Origin: Bin87 sp965204395 | GTDB lineage: Bacteria > Chloroflexota > Dehalococcoidia > Lucifugimonadales > UBA3495 | DNA length: 64,000 nucleotides | Direction of reading: 5' to 3' | Assembly: GCA_965204395.1 (NCBI GenBank) | Contig: OZ241987.1 | Coordinates: 930,001 to 994,000, forward strand | Shown: piece by piece, positions 50,672 through 58,344 of the stretch | Numbering within the stretch: the stretch's first letter is position 1 | Layout of the letters: each line of letters begins with the position of its first letter | Notes under the pieces: model-generated | The model's database searches: none | Seen by the model: only the letters and a program-made list of their open reading frames with translations | Told to the model about the DNA's origin: nothing | Program-made: the position numbers and the translations under genes

Positions 50672-51121
50672 TTACGGGTCGGCCCTCCAACGCAACCTCG
50701 CCCCCACCTCGGCAAACCCCGCTCGTCGGTAGAATTGGATTTGCCTGTCGCCGTGGAACGGAGTCCCCAGTTCCACCGTCTGACACCCGTTGGCAACCGC
50801 ATGGTTGAGGGCAAACCGCAGCACTTCCATGCCGACCCCGCTGCTCCGCCATTCCGGTTCCACAAACATTTCCTGGATGGTGGCGTACCGTCCCCGCGTC
50901 CGGATGGCATCCAGGAACGAGACCGTGCATACCGACACGACAAGAGAATCGACCTCCCCAACAACTATGAAACCGACGTCAATATCCGTTACCAGGCGGT
51001 CAAAAACGGGGAACAGGTCATCCGCTGGCGGAGGTTGTCCGCCCAGCTCAATCAGGAGCGCCCTTACTAACCCAACGGCGGTGTCCCGGTCATCTGCCGA
51101 CGCTAGCCTGGCGCTGGTCAT
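50672..51121 (-). CDS. GNAT family N-acetyltransferase
   Basis: A 149-residue GNAT domain. The acetyl-CoA loop lies in FVEPEWRSSGVGMEVLRFAL (motif A, R/Q-x-x-G-x-G/A), followed by QTVELGTPFHGDRQIQFYRRAGF, the C-terminal motif B. The acetyl acceptor is unknown. Start: an ATG at 51121 (MTSARLAS) is chosen over 51133, though neither has a clear ribosome binding site. It is convergent with the 22-residue-repeat gene and shares its terminator. Confidence 0.88.
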   Translation of the reverse strand: MTSARLASADDRDTAVGLVRALLIELGGQPPPADDLFPVFDRLVTDIDVGFIVVGEVDSLVVSVCTVSFLDAIRTRGRYATIQEMFVEPEWRSSGVGMEVLRFALNHAVANGCQTVELGTPFHGDRQIQFYRRAGFAEVGARLRWRADP

Positions 51122-51155
51122 TGGGCAATTCATCCTGCTGTGTGAGGATGGGCGC

Positions 51156-51231
51156 TGGTGGGCCGTGTGGGGGTCGAACCCACGACACCCGGATTAAAAG
51201 TCCGGTGCTCTACCAACTGAGCTAACGGCCC
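51156..51231 (-). tRNA. tRNA-Lys (anticodon TTT)
   Basis: A 76-base cloverleaf. The acceptor GGGCCGT pairs with ACGGCCC, the discriminator is A, and CCA is encoded. The D arm contains AGCTCAGTTGGTAGAGC. The anticodon stem CCGGA/TCCGG encloses CTTTTAA with anticodon TTT. The T loop is TTCGACC. It is divergent from the 5S rRNA gene. Confidence 0.97.
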
Positions 51232-51318
51232 CGATCTTTGCCGCAGAGTGCTATCCGCAAGTATAGCATAGCGGGCCATTTCCCTATCCCGAATCCCCGA
51301 ATTCCTTGGTTGGCGCTC

Positions 51319-51347
51319 TTGTCAAACAGCCATGTCTGGTGCATAAT
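51319..51347 (+). promoter_or_regulatory. Promoter of 5S rRNA
   Basis: TTGTCA (51319-51324), a 17-base spacer and CATAAT (51342-51347) place the start of transcription about at the 5' end of the 5S gene. Confidence 0.7.
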
Positions 51348-51357
51348 AGCCGAGTTG

Positions 51358-51481
51358 ACTTTCTGGTGGTTCAAGCGGGGTGGCCCCACCCGTTCCCATC
51401 CCGAACACGGAAGTGAAACGCCCCAGCGCCGACGATACTGCTCTGGTGACGGAGTGGGAAAATAGGTCACCGCCGGGAAGT
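51358..51481 (+). rRNA. rrf: 5S ribosomal RNA
   Basis: The conserved core GGTGGCCCCACCCGTTCCCA followed by TCCCGAACACGGAAGTGAAACG is present, with the later GGTGACGGAGTGGGAAAATAGG. Helix I forms between ACTTTCTGGTGGT at the start and ACCGCCGGGAAGT at the end. The length is about 122 bases. Neither 16S nor 23S rRNA is nearby, so the gene is isolated from an rRNA operon, or the operon is split. Confidence 0.95.
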
Positions 51482-51821
51482 GTCAAAAGGATCGATTCGG
51501 AGCGACCAAACATCGCTCCGACGACCCGGCCGAATGATTTCTGACGGCTCGCAACGTTCTCAGCAGCGTCCGGACACAGCCGGAGTGGAGCCGACGAATC
51601 GAAATAATCGTCAAATTTTGGGGCGGGCGTGATGACGCACCATTGTACGGCTGACAGTACGAACAAATCGCTCTTGGGCTACTGATTTCATTCCCAAAGT
51701 GGCTGAGCCGATGCCGAATCGGCACGACAGCCGCTTTTATTTTTCCCCAAATGCGGTAGAATGACGCTGTCAATGCCAACCAACGGCGCGACGTAGGCCT
51801 ATACCATCCCAGGAGAGTCTC
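51482..51821. other. Intergenic region between 5S rRNA and clpC
   Basis: This 340-base gap contains a perfect 8-bp hairpin CGGAGCGA/TCGCTCCG (51498-51520) without a T tract, just after 5S. A possible clpC promoter lies near 51757-51762 (TAGAAT) with a weak -35. No CtsR-type (GGTCAAA) repeat is seen, so heat-shock control of the Gram-positive type is not evident. Confidence 0.5.
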
Positions 51822-54296
51822 ATGGGCAGCAGGTTCGAGAAGTTTTCCGAAAGGGCGCGCAGGGTTCTGTCCCTCGCCCAGGAAGAAGCGCAGCGGTTCA
51901 ACCACAACTACATCGGCACCGAGCACATCTTGCTTGGTCTGGTACGGGAGACCGAGGGCGTAGCCGCTCGAGTACTGTCCGGCCTGAGCGTTGACCTTAC
52001 CAAGGTCCGATCGGCCGTTGAGTTCATCATCGGGCGCGGCGAACGACCGGCCCAGGGCGAAATCGGCCTCACCCCCCGAGCCAAGAAGGTCGTGGAACTC
52101 GCCGTCGACGAAGCGCGACGCATGAACCACACCTATATCGGCACTGAGCACCTGCTCATTGGATTGCTCCGTGAAGGGGAAGGCGTCGCCGCCGGCGTGC
52201 TCGAAAGCCTCGGCGTCAACCTCGAGAAGGTCCGCGCCGAGACCCACCGCATCCTCAGCAACTCCGGCAGCGGCAGCTCGACCAGCTCCCGCTCCAGCAC
52301 CCGCACTCCCACTTTGGACCAGTTGGGTGTCGACCTCACCAACGCCGCTATGGGTGGCAAGCTCGACCCCGTTGTCGGGCGCGACACCGAGATCGAGCGC
52401 GTTACCCAGATCCTCAGCCGCCGCACCAAGAACAACCCCGTCCTGGTCGGTGAGCCCGGCGTCGGCAAGACCGCCATCGTCGAGGCCATGGCCCAGCAGA
52501 TTTCAGCCGGCGATGTCCCGGACACGCTTCAGGGCAAACGCCTGGTCACCCTCGATATGGGCGCCCTCGTCGCTGGCACCAAGTACCGCGGCGAGTTCGA
52601 AGAGCGCCTCAAGAAGGTCATTGAAGAAATCAAGACCTCAGGCAACTGCGTCCTCTTTATCGACGAGATTCACACCCTCGTCGGCGCCGGAGCCGCAGAA
52701 GGCGCGGTGGACGCCTCCAACATCCTCAAGCCCTCTCTGGCTCGCGGCGAGATTCAGTGTATCGGGGCCACCACGCTGGACGACTACCGCAAGTACGTCG
52801 AACGAGACCCGGCTCTGGAACGCCGCCTCCAACCCGTCCGTGTTGAGGAGCCCGACGCCGACATGACCGTTGACATCCTCCAGGGCGTCAAGGGTCAGTA
52901 CGAAGAGCACCACAACGTGGAGATCACCGACGACGCCGTCAAGGCCGCCGCGACCCTCTCCACCCGCTACATCCCAGACCGCTTCCTCCCCGACAAGGCC
53001 ATCGACCTGCTGGACGAGGCCGGTTCCCGCGTCCGACTCCGGGGCAGCCACGCTCCCCAGGAAGTCAGGGACGCCATGGAGGTCCTCGAACGCGTCCGCA
53101 AGGAGAAGGACGAGGCTATCGCCTCACAGCAGTACGAAGTCGCCGCTGAACTCCGCGACCGCGAGCTGCACCTCTCCGAAAACGTCGGCAACTTGGAAGC
53201 CGAGTGGAAAGCCGACCGCAACAAGGAACGCACTCAGGTCACCGAAGAGGACATCGCCGAAGTGGTCAGCATGTGGACCGGCATCCCGGTCACCCGCCTG
53301 GCCCAGGAAGAGACCGAACGACTGCTCCACATGGAGGAGGAACTCCATAAGCGCATCATCGGTCAGGACGAGGCCATCGTCGGCATCTCCAAGGCGGTGC
53401 GCCGCGCTCGGGCCGGCCTGAAGGACCCGCGACACCCCATCGGCGTGTTCTTGTTCCTCGGCCCCACCGGCGTCGGAAAGACCGAGTTGGTTCGCGCCAT
53501 GGCCGAGTTCCTGTTCGGCCACGAGGACAACATGATCCGCTTGGACATGTCCGAGTTCCAGGAGCGCCATACCACCGCCCGCCTCATCGGGGCGCCTCCG
53601 GGATACGTCGGATACGACGAAGGTGGTCAACTCACCGAGGGCGTGCGCAAGAAGAACTATTGCGCCATCCTGCTGGACGAGATCGAGAAGGCACACCCCG
53701 AGATCTTCAACATCCTGCTGCAGATCTTCGACGCTGGACAATTGACTGATGCTCGCGGTCGTCGGGTTGACTTCCGCAACTCAATCATCGTCATGACCAG
53801 CAACCTCGGCTCCGACTTGATCAAGCGCGACACCTCCATGGGATTCGCCGTCAAGGCCGACGATGCCCAGACCGACCGCCAGGCTTACGAGCGCATGAAG
53901 GACAAGGTGATGGACGAAGTCAAACGTTTCTTCCGTCCCGAGTTCCTCAACCGCTTGGACGCTACCATCGTGTTCCACGCTTTGGACCAGAACGAGATCC
54001 ACCAGATCGTCGACCTGATGATGAACATGGTTCGCGAGGAACTCAAGGAGCGCAATATCAACATTGAGCTCACCGAGGCCGCCCGCGAACACCTGGGAGC
54101 CAACGGCTTCGACCCGGTGCTCGGAGCGCGTCCCCTGCGCCGCCTCATTCAGAACGAAGTCGAGGACCGAATGTCCGACGTACTTTTGGGAGGCGAGATC
54201 GCCGAAGGCGACACCGCCATCGTGGACCTTGATGAAGACGGAAACATCTGCATCAAGGTACGCAAGGAGGAAATGGCCGCGCTGTCGCCGGCCTAG
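51822..54296 (+). CDS. clpC: ATP-dependent Clp protease ATP-binding subunit ClpC
   Basis: An 824-residue AAA+ unfoldase that feeds substrates to ClpP. Two Clp N-terminal repeats cover about 1-145 (NHNYIGTEHILLGL and NHTYIGTEHLLIGL). A Ser-rich linker follows. The first AAA+ domain has Walker A GEPGVGKT near residue 211 and Walker B VLFIDEIHT. A short UVR-type region (QYEVAAELRDRE) marks it as ClpC rather than ClpA. The second AAA+ domain has GPTGVGKT near 547 and ILLDEIEKAH. Its length is normal for the family. A good GGAGAG stands before the ATG. It is not adjacent to a ctsR-mcsAB operon. Confidence 0.97.
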   Translation: MGSRFEKFSERARRVLSLAQEEAQRFNHNYIGTEHILLGLVRETEGVAARVLSGLSVDLTKVRSAVEFIIGRGERPAQGEIGLTPRAKKVVELAVDEARRMNHTYIGTEHLLIGLLREGEGVAAGVLESLGVNLEKVRAETHRILSNSGSGSSTSSRSSTRTPTLDQLGVDLTNAAMGGKLDPVVGRDTEIERVTQILSRRTKNNPVLVGEPGVGKTAIVEAMAQQISAGDVPDTLQGKRLVTLDMGALVAGTKYRGEFEERLKKVIEEIKTSGNCVLFIDEIHTLVGAGAAEGAVDASNILKPSLARGEIQCIGATTLDDYRKYVERDPALERRLQPVRVEEPDADMTVDILQGVKGQYEEHHNVEITDDAVKAAATLSTRYIPDRFLPDKAIDLLDEAGSRVRLRGSHAPQEVRDAMEVLERVRKEKDEAIASQQYEVAAELRDRELHLSENVGNLEAEWKADRNKERTQVTEEDIAEVVSMWTGIPVTRLAQEETERLLHMEEELHKRIIGQDEAIVGISKAVRRARAGLKDPRHPIGVFLFLGPTGVGKTELVRAMAEFLFGHEDNMIRLDMSEFQERHTTARLIGAPPGYVGYDEGGQLTEGVRKKNYCAILLDEIEKAHPEIFNILLQIFDAGQLTDARGRRVDFRNSIIVMTSNLGSDLIKRDTSMGFAVKADDAQTDRQAYERMKDKVMDEVKRFFRPEFLNRLDATIVFHALDQNEIHQIVDLMMNMVREELKERNINIELTEAAREHLGANGFDPVLGARPLRRLIQNEVEDRMSDVLLGGEIAEGDTAIVDLDEDGNICIKVRKEEMAALSPA

Positions 54297-54336
54297 CGGG
54301 AACCTCAAAACCCAGAGATCCCTAAAGCGGAAAAAT

Positions 54337-54362
54337 CGGGGGCGTCAATCTTGGCGCCCCCG
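54337..54362 (+). terminator. Hairpin after clpC
   Basis: CGGGGGCG, loop TCAATCTTGG, CGCCCCCG. This is a perfect 8-bp stem 40 bases past the clpC stop, without a T tract. It overlaps the upstream side of the guaB3 promoter. Confidence 0.55.
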
Positions 54363-54364
54363 AA

Positions 54365-54373
54365 TGCTACAAT
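54365..54373 (+). promoter_or_regulatory. Extended -10 promoter of guaB3
   Basis: TGCTACAAT, the same TGCTA core as the other promoters listed. No clear -35 is present. It would give a 5' leader of about 115 bases. Confidence 0.5.
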
Positions 54374-54494
54374 TGGTACACTATATTTCGCGGTTTTCGA
54401 AGCCGGTTACGGAATCGAAATCAACATCGATTGACGACCGTACCGGCCATTGATAGATTCTCGCAACCGTCCCAGCCAGCACTGAGGTGAGACT

Positions 54495-55631
54495 ATGCCC
54501 AGGCGTTTGCTCAAGGAATTAGAAAGGTCCTACGGCTTTGATGAAGTCGCCATCGTCCCCGGCGACGTGACCATCAATCCCGAGATGGCCTCAACCCAGA
54601 TGAGCATCGGGCCATACTCCTTCGATTCGCCCGTGATCGCATCCGCTATGGACGGGTCGGTGTCTCCCCGGTTCGCCACGTTGATGCACGAAATGGGAGG
54701 CTTGGGCGCCCTCAACGGCGAGGGTCTCTACACCCGCTACGAAGACCCCTATTCGGTCCTTGAGGAAATCATTTCCATGGACCAGGGCGAGGTCACCGAG
54801 TACCTGCAGGAGGTCTACAGCGAGCCCGTCAAGGACAACCTCATTGGCGAACGCGTACGGGAAATCAAGCAGTCCGGCTCCATTGCCGCCATCGCGTTCA
54901 CTCCTCAGACCACCAAGAAATATAGCCCTCTGGCTGTCGAGGCGGGCGCCGACATCATCATCGTTCAGTCCACCGTCACCACCGCGCGCCACGTCTCCCG
55001 CAGCTACCGAGGCCTGATTTTCTCCGAACTCATCGAGTCCCTGAACGTCCCGGTGGTGGTGGGCAACTGCGTCAGCTACAACGTCGCCAGCGAACTCATG
55101 GAAACTGGCATCGACGCCGTTCTCGTCGGCGTGGGCCCCGGCGCTGCGTGCACCACCCGCGAAGTTACCGGCGTCGGCGTTCCGCAGGTTACGGCGACCC
55201 TCGAATGCGCCGCCGCCCGCGAGGACTATTTCGAACGCACCGGCCGCTACGTGAGCGTCATCACCGACGGCGGCCTCCGCACCGGCGGCGACGTTTGCAA
55301 GGCCATGGCCAGCGGCGCCGACGGTGTCATGCTGGGCACACCATTCGCTCAGGCTGCGGAAGCCCCTGGCCGGGGTTACAACTGGGGAATGGCCAACGCC
55401 CACCCGGAACTGCCCCGCGGCACCCGCATCAACGTCGGCACTAAGAGCACCCTCCGCCAACTGCTGCACGGCCCCACCAGCGTTACCAATGGCACCCAGA
55501 ACCTCGTCGGCGCACTGCGGGTTGCCATGGGCATGTGCGGCGCCCACACCATCCGCGATTTCCACAAGACCGAAATGGTAGTCGCCCCCGCCATCAAGAC
55601 CGAGGGCAAACACTACCAGATGATGGGGTAA
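54495..55631 (+). CDS. guaB3: GuaB3-type IMP dehydrogenase family protein
   Basis: A 378-residue TIM-barrel protein related to IMP dehydrogenase/GMP reductase. DEVAIVPGDVTINPE and SPVIASAMDGSVSPRF open the barrel. The catalytic loop is GVGPGAACTTREVTGVGVPQ with Cys. YVSVITDGGLRTGGDVCKAM and GADGVMLGTPFAQA bind phosphate. It lacks the CBS domain pair of GuaB, as GuaB3 does. Actinobacterial GuaB3 proteins have been reported as GMP reductase-like, so the reaction direction is uncertain. It is preceded by a TGCTACAAT promoter and a GAGGTGA ribosome binding site. Confidence 0.9.
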   Translation: MPRRLLKELERSYGFDEVAIVPGDVTINPEMASTQMSIGPYSFDSPVIASAMDGSVSPRFATLMHEMGGLGALNGEGLYTRYEDPYSVLEEIISMDQGEVTEYLQEVYSEPVKDNLIGERVREIKQSGSIAAIAFTPQTTKKYSPLAVEAGADIIIVQSTVTTARHVSRSYRGLIFSELIESLNVPVVVGNCVSYNVASELMETGIDAVLVGVGPGAACTTREVTGVGVPQVTATLECAAAREDYFERTGRYVSVITDGGLRTGGDVCKAMASGADGVMLGTPFAQAAEAPGRGYNWGMANAHPELPRGTRINVGTKSTLRQLLHGPTSVTNGTQNLVGALRVAMGMCGAHTIRDFHKTEMVVAPAIKTEGKHYQMMG

Positions 55632-55685
55632 ATTTGCCCAAAGTATGAACCAGACCACCGATTCAACTCTGAACGGAGAACAACA

Positions 55686-56225
55686 ATGACCACAGCGACG
55701 ATCCAGATCCTCGACCCCCGGCCGGAGCAGAAAACCGCCGAAAGACCCGCCGCGGGTCGCTTGCCCGCCCTGGCCGGCAAGACCATCGGCCTCTTGGAAA
55801 ACCGCAAGTATCACTCCGATAATTTCCTGCAGGAATTGCAGGTCATCCTTGAGGAAGAGTACGCCGTCGAAAAGGTTCTCTACCTGCGCAAGTTCAGCTT
55901 CAGCGCCCCCTGCGCTGACGAAACCATCGACGAGTTGGTCGCCCAGTGCGATGCGGTGGTGCACGGAATCGCGGATTGAGGAAGCTGCACGGCGTGGGGT
56001 CTCCACGACACAGTAGTAACCGAGAGCCGCGGCGTTCCCTCCGTGAGCGTCATCACCGAAAGCTTCACCCGGGCCGCCCACGCGCGCGCCTCATCCCTGG
56101 GAATGCCCACCGTTCAGATCCTGGCGCTCCCTAGCCCGTTGGCGCCCCGGTCCATCCCCGAGGTTCGGGAGATGGCCCACGAGTACGCCGGCCAGATCGC
56201 CGAAATGCTCACCAACGGAGCATAG
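55686..56225 (+). CDS. UGSC-family selenoprotein with in-frame TGA (Sec98)
   Basis: A gene of 179 codons plus stop in which the TGA at 55977-55979 is in frame: the protein continues Sec98-Gly-Ser-Cys101-Thr-Ala-Trp and keeps coding to a TAG at 56225. The two halves are one unbroken frame. The motif U-G-S-C is the signature of the UGSC family of (seleno)proteins. The region before it (TIGLLENRKYHSDNFLQELQ, CDAVVHGIAD) and after it (GVPSVSVITESFTRAAHARA, PSPLAPRSIPEV) has the alternating strand/helix pattern of a Rossmann-like redox domain. A hairpin with the SECIS pattern starts 13 bases after the TGA. The reaction is not established. The ATG has GAGAACAAC upstream and lies 54 bases behind guaB3. 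Confidence 0.9.
55977..56007 (+). promoter_or_regulatory. Bacterial SECIS element for the TGA at 55977
   Basis: The TGA is followed by 18 bases, and then a hairpin with stem CGTGG/CCACG (55993-55997 and 56003-56007) encloses a GGTCT loop (55998-56002). E. coli fdhF has the same GGTCT loop 18 bases after its TGA. This is the SelB-binding signal type. No selA/B/C/D gene lies in the window, so the machinery must be elsewhere. Confidence 0.88.
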
Positions 56226-56251
56226 CCGCGGATCTTCACCGTGCGCTTGTT

Positions 56252-56276
56252 GTAGGGGCGGGTTTGAAACCCGCCC
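56252..56276. repeat. Palindromic repeat, family B
   Basis: GTAGGGGCGGGTTTGAAACC then CGCCC, matching the 41312 copy in the inner arms. Confidence 0.85.
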
Positions 56277-56322
56277 TTATCCTGATCTCCAATACCCGAT
56301 AGCAACTATCGTATCCCGGCCG

Positions 56323-57072
56323 ATGGCGCTCAAAATCGTCAACTGGAATGTCGAGTGGGCTACACCGAAATCAAAGCGTAGCCCTGAAATTGTACGGCGC
56401 ATCTTCGCCCGCAAACCCGACGTCATCTGCCTCACCGAAACCCACGAAGACCTGTTGGATGACCACGGCGGTCATACCATCCTCTGCCATCGGGACCACG
56501 GGCACCGGATAGTAAAAAGCCGTCGCAAGGCGATGCTTTGGTCCGCACAACCTTGGGACCATGTTGACGGCGTCGGAGACTGCTCTCTACCGCCAGGCAG
56601 GTTCGTATCCGGTGTGATCACTACGCCCGTGGGAGAAACGACAGTAATCGGGATCTGTATCCCGTGGTCCGGGTCCCGGACCCCAAAGTTCGGCGGGAAG
56701 CAGAAGCAGTGGCAGGATCACGAAGAGTACCTTGATGCTCTGGCCCAATTCTTGCCCCGCATCGAAACACCCAACCTCATAGTCCTGGGCGATTTCAACC
56801 AGGTGATCGGGCAGCGCAGCAATGTCCCCTTTCGGCTCCGGGACAAGTTGCAAGCCGCGTTTTCGCCAGATTTCAACATCCCCACCGCATCGCGCTGCCA
56901 CAACGACAAATTCAGCATCGACCACTTGGCCTTGAGATCTGACCTGTCCGTTGCATCCTTGGATGCCATCAGCAACATCGGTTGCGACGGCCAGCGGCTG
57001 TCAGACCACTTCGGCGTCGCCGCTACCCTGACCACCCAAACCCCACCCATCTCAAATCATTCAGAAGAGTAA
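56323..57072 (+). CDS. Endonuclease/exonuclease/phosphatase family protein
   Basis: A 249-residue DNase I-like fold protein. IVNWNVEWA carries the first metal Asn, LTETHED the metal Glu and LIVLGDFNQ the catalytic Asp/Asn pair. The terminal SDHFGVAA is the characteristic Asp-His dyad. IDHLALRSD also fits. The nucleic acid or phospholipid substrate is not determinable. It lacks a signal peptide, so it is probably cytoplasmic. It begins 46 bases after a family B repeat and 97 bases after the selenoprotein gene. Confidence 0.92.
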   Translation: MALKIVNWNVEWATPKSKRSPEIVRRIFARKPDVICLTETHEDLLDDHGGHTILCHRDHGHRIVKSRRKAMLWSAQPWDHVDGVGDCSLPPGRFVSGVITTPVGETTVIGICIPWSGSRTPKFGGKQKQWQDHEEYLDALAQFLPRIETPNLIVLGDFNQVIGQRSNVPFRLRDKLQAAFSPDFNIPTASRCHNDKFSIDHLALRSDLSVASLDAISNIGCDGQRLSDHFGVAATLTTQTPPISNHSEE

Positions 57073-57077
57073 AGCTT

Positions 57078-58151
57078 ATGTCCACCAACACCACGGCATT
57101 GAGTTCGCGTCGCGTCGATATCCCGGACACCTACGAAGCGATCCAGGATTACTATGAAGAGCAGGGTTGGACCGACGGCATGCCCGTCGTACCCGCCACC
57201 GAAGAAGCTGTCCGCCGTATGCTCGGCCCGTGGGGCGAGGACCCTTCACTGTCGTTGGGAGTCGCGCAACCCTCTAACGCCGAGGTAACTATCGAGAAGG
57301 TCGCCGTCAACGCGGTGATGGCCGGCTGTCGCCCGGAGTATTTCCCTGTCGTAGTCGCCTGTGTCCGGGCCGCCCTGCAGGAACCCTTCAACCTCGCCGG
57401 CTGCCAGGCCACCACCGGCGGCGCCGCGCCCGTGGTGATCGTCAACGGACCCATCGCCGAACGTCTGGGCATCAACGGCGACTCGGGAGCCTTCGGGCCC
57501 GGCTACCGCTCCAACGCCACCATCGGCCGTGCCCTGCGCCTCTTCGTTCGCAACGTCGCCGGGCTCATCATCGGCGACATGGACAAGGCGACGCTGGCGA
57601 TGCCAGGACGCTACTCCTTCTGCTTCGCCGAGAACGAGGCTCGCAGCCCCTGGGAACCCCGGCACGTTGAGTTGGGCTACGATCCCGAGGACAGCCTGGT
57701 CACGCTGCACTCCATCCGCGCGTTCTATCCGATCATGGAAACCACCGTCTCTCGCGGAATCGAGGTGTTGAACACCCTGGTGCAAGCGACCCGCGCCACC
57801 GGGTTCTCCAATTATTATCAGATCGGAACCGGGGCCCAGGTAACCCTCGTCCTCAGCCCGGAACACGCCGCCGAAATCGCCGCCGACGGCCTTACCAAAA
57901 AGGATGTCCGCGAGTATGTGTACGCCAACGCTCGCATGTCCATCGAGGAACTTTCCGGGCTCGGGCACTGGGGCAATCGCAACTACCCGGCCTGGATCGA
58001 CGACAGCAAACCCGACACCATGGTGCCCATCGCTCCCCAGGCGGACGACATTGTAGTGGTCGTCGCCGGGGGCGACGGTCGGCACTCCTGCTGGCTGGCC
58101 GGGTGGGGCGTGACTCGCGTCGTGACCCAAAAAATAGAAATCCCCGGGTAA
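57078..58151 (+). CDS. Conserved protein of unknown function
   Basis: A 357-residue protein from the ATG at 57078 (an in-frame start at 56982 lies within the EEP gene). Conserved-looking segments are YYEEQGWTDGMPVVPATEEA, VTIEKVAVNAVMAGCRPEYF, CQATTGGAAPVVIVNGP, GINGDSGAFGPGYRSNATIG and AGGDGRHSCWLAG. Its composition is soluble and globular, with a few conserved Cys (AGCRPEY, AGCQATTGG, HSCW). I recall this type of protein occurring near UGSC-type selenoprotein genes, but I cannot name it. Only the EEP gene separates it from the selenoprotein gene here. It is followed by a hairpin terminator. Confidence 0.6.
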   Translation: MSTNTTALSSRRVDIPDTYEAIQDYYEEQGWTDGMPVVPATEEAVRRMLGPWGEDPSLSLGVAQPSNAEVTIEKVAVNAVMAGCRPEYFPVVVACVRAALQEPFNLAGCQATTGGAAPVVIVNGPIAERLGINGDSGAFGPGYRSNATIGRALRLFVRNVAGLIIGDMDKATLAMPGRYSFCFAENEARSPWEPRHVELGYDPEDSLVTLHSIRAFYPIMETTVSRGIEVLNTLVQATRATGFSNYYQIGTGAQVTLVLSPEHAAEIAADGLTKKDVREYVYANARMSIEELSGLGHWGNRNYPAWIDDSKPDTMVPIAPQADDIVVVVAGGDGRHSCWLAGWGVTRVVTQKIEIPG

Positions 58152-58178
58152 CCCCCGAATTTCAAACTTGATCGTGCG

Positions 58179-58206
58179 GACCCGGCTCCAATATGGGGCC
58201 GGGTTC
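58179..58206 (+). terminator. Hairpin terminator after the 57078 gene
   Basis: ACCCGGCTCC, loop AATAT, GGGGCCGGGT followed by TCATCC. The stem has one mismatch and only a weak T run. Confidence 0.6.
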
Positions 58207-58262
58207 ATCCATTCAACGGTGGCTTTCAGCGTGGATTAGCCCGCCGAAATTTGGGTTCTTTC

Positions 58263-58292
58263 TTGGCGGATAGCATCGGCCACTGCTATCAT
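58263..58292 (+). promoter_or_regulatory. Promoter of dnaE
   Basis: TTGGCG (58263-58268), an 18-base spacer and TGC-TATCAT (58284-58292), an extended -10. The GTG start lies 53 bases downstream. Confidence 0.65.
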
Positions 58293-58344
58293 TTACGATC
58301 CCAATGGGCGCCTATAAAAACTCGATAATCAGGTTTGCAACATC

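Noticed and set aside
55686..55979. The 97-codon ORF ending at TGA 55979 as a separate gene
   Set aside because: The frame continues without a stop, with family motifs on both sides and a SECIS hairpin, so one selenoprotein gene is the better reading.
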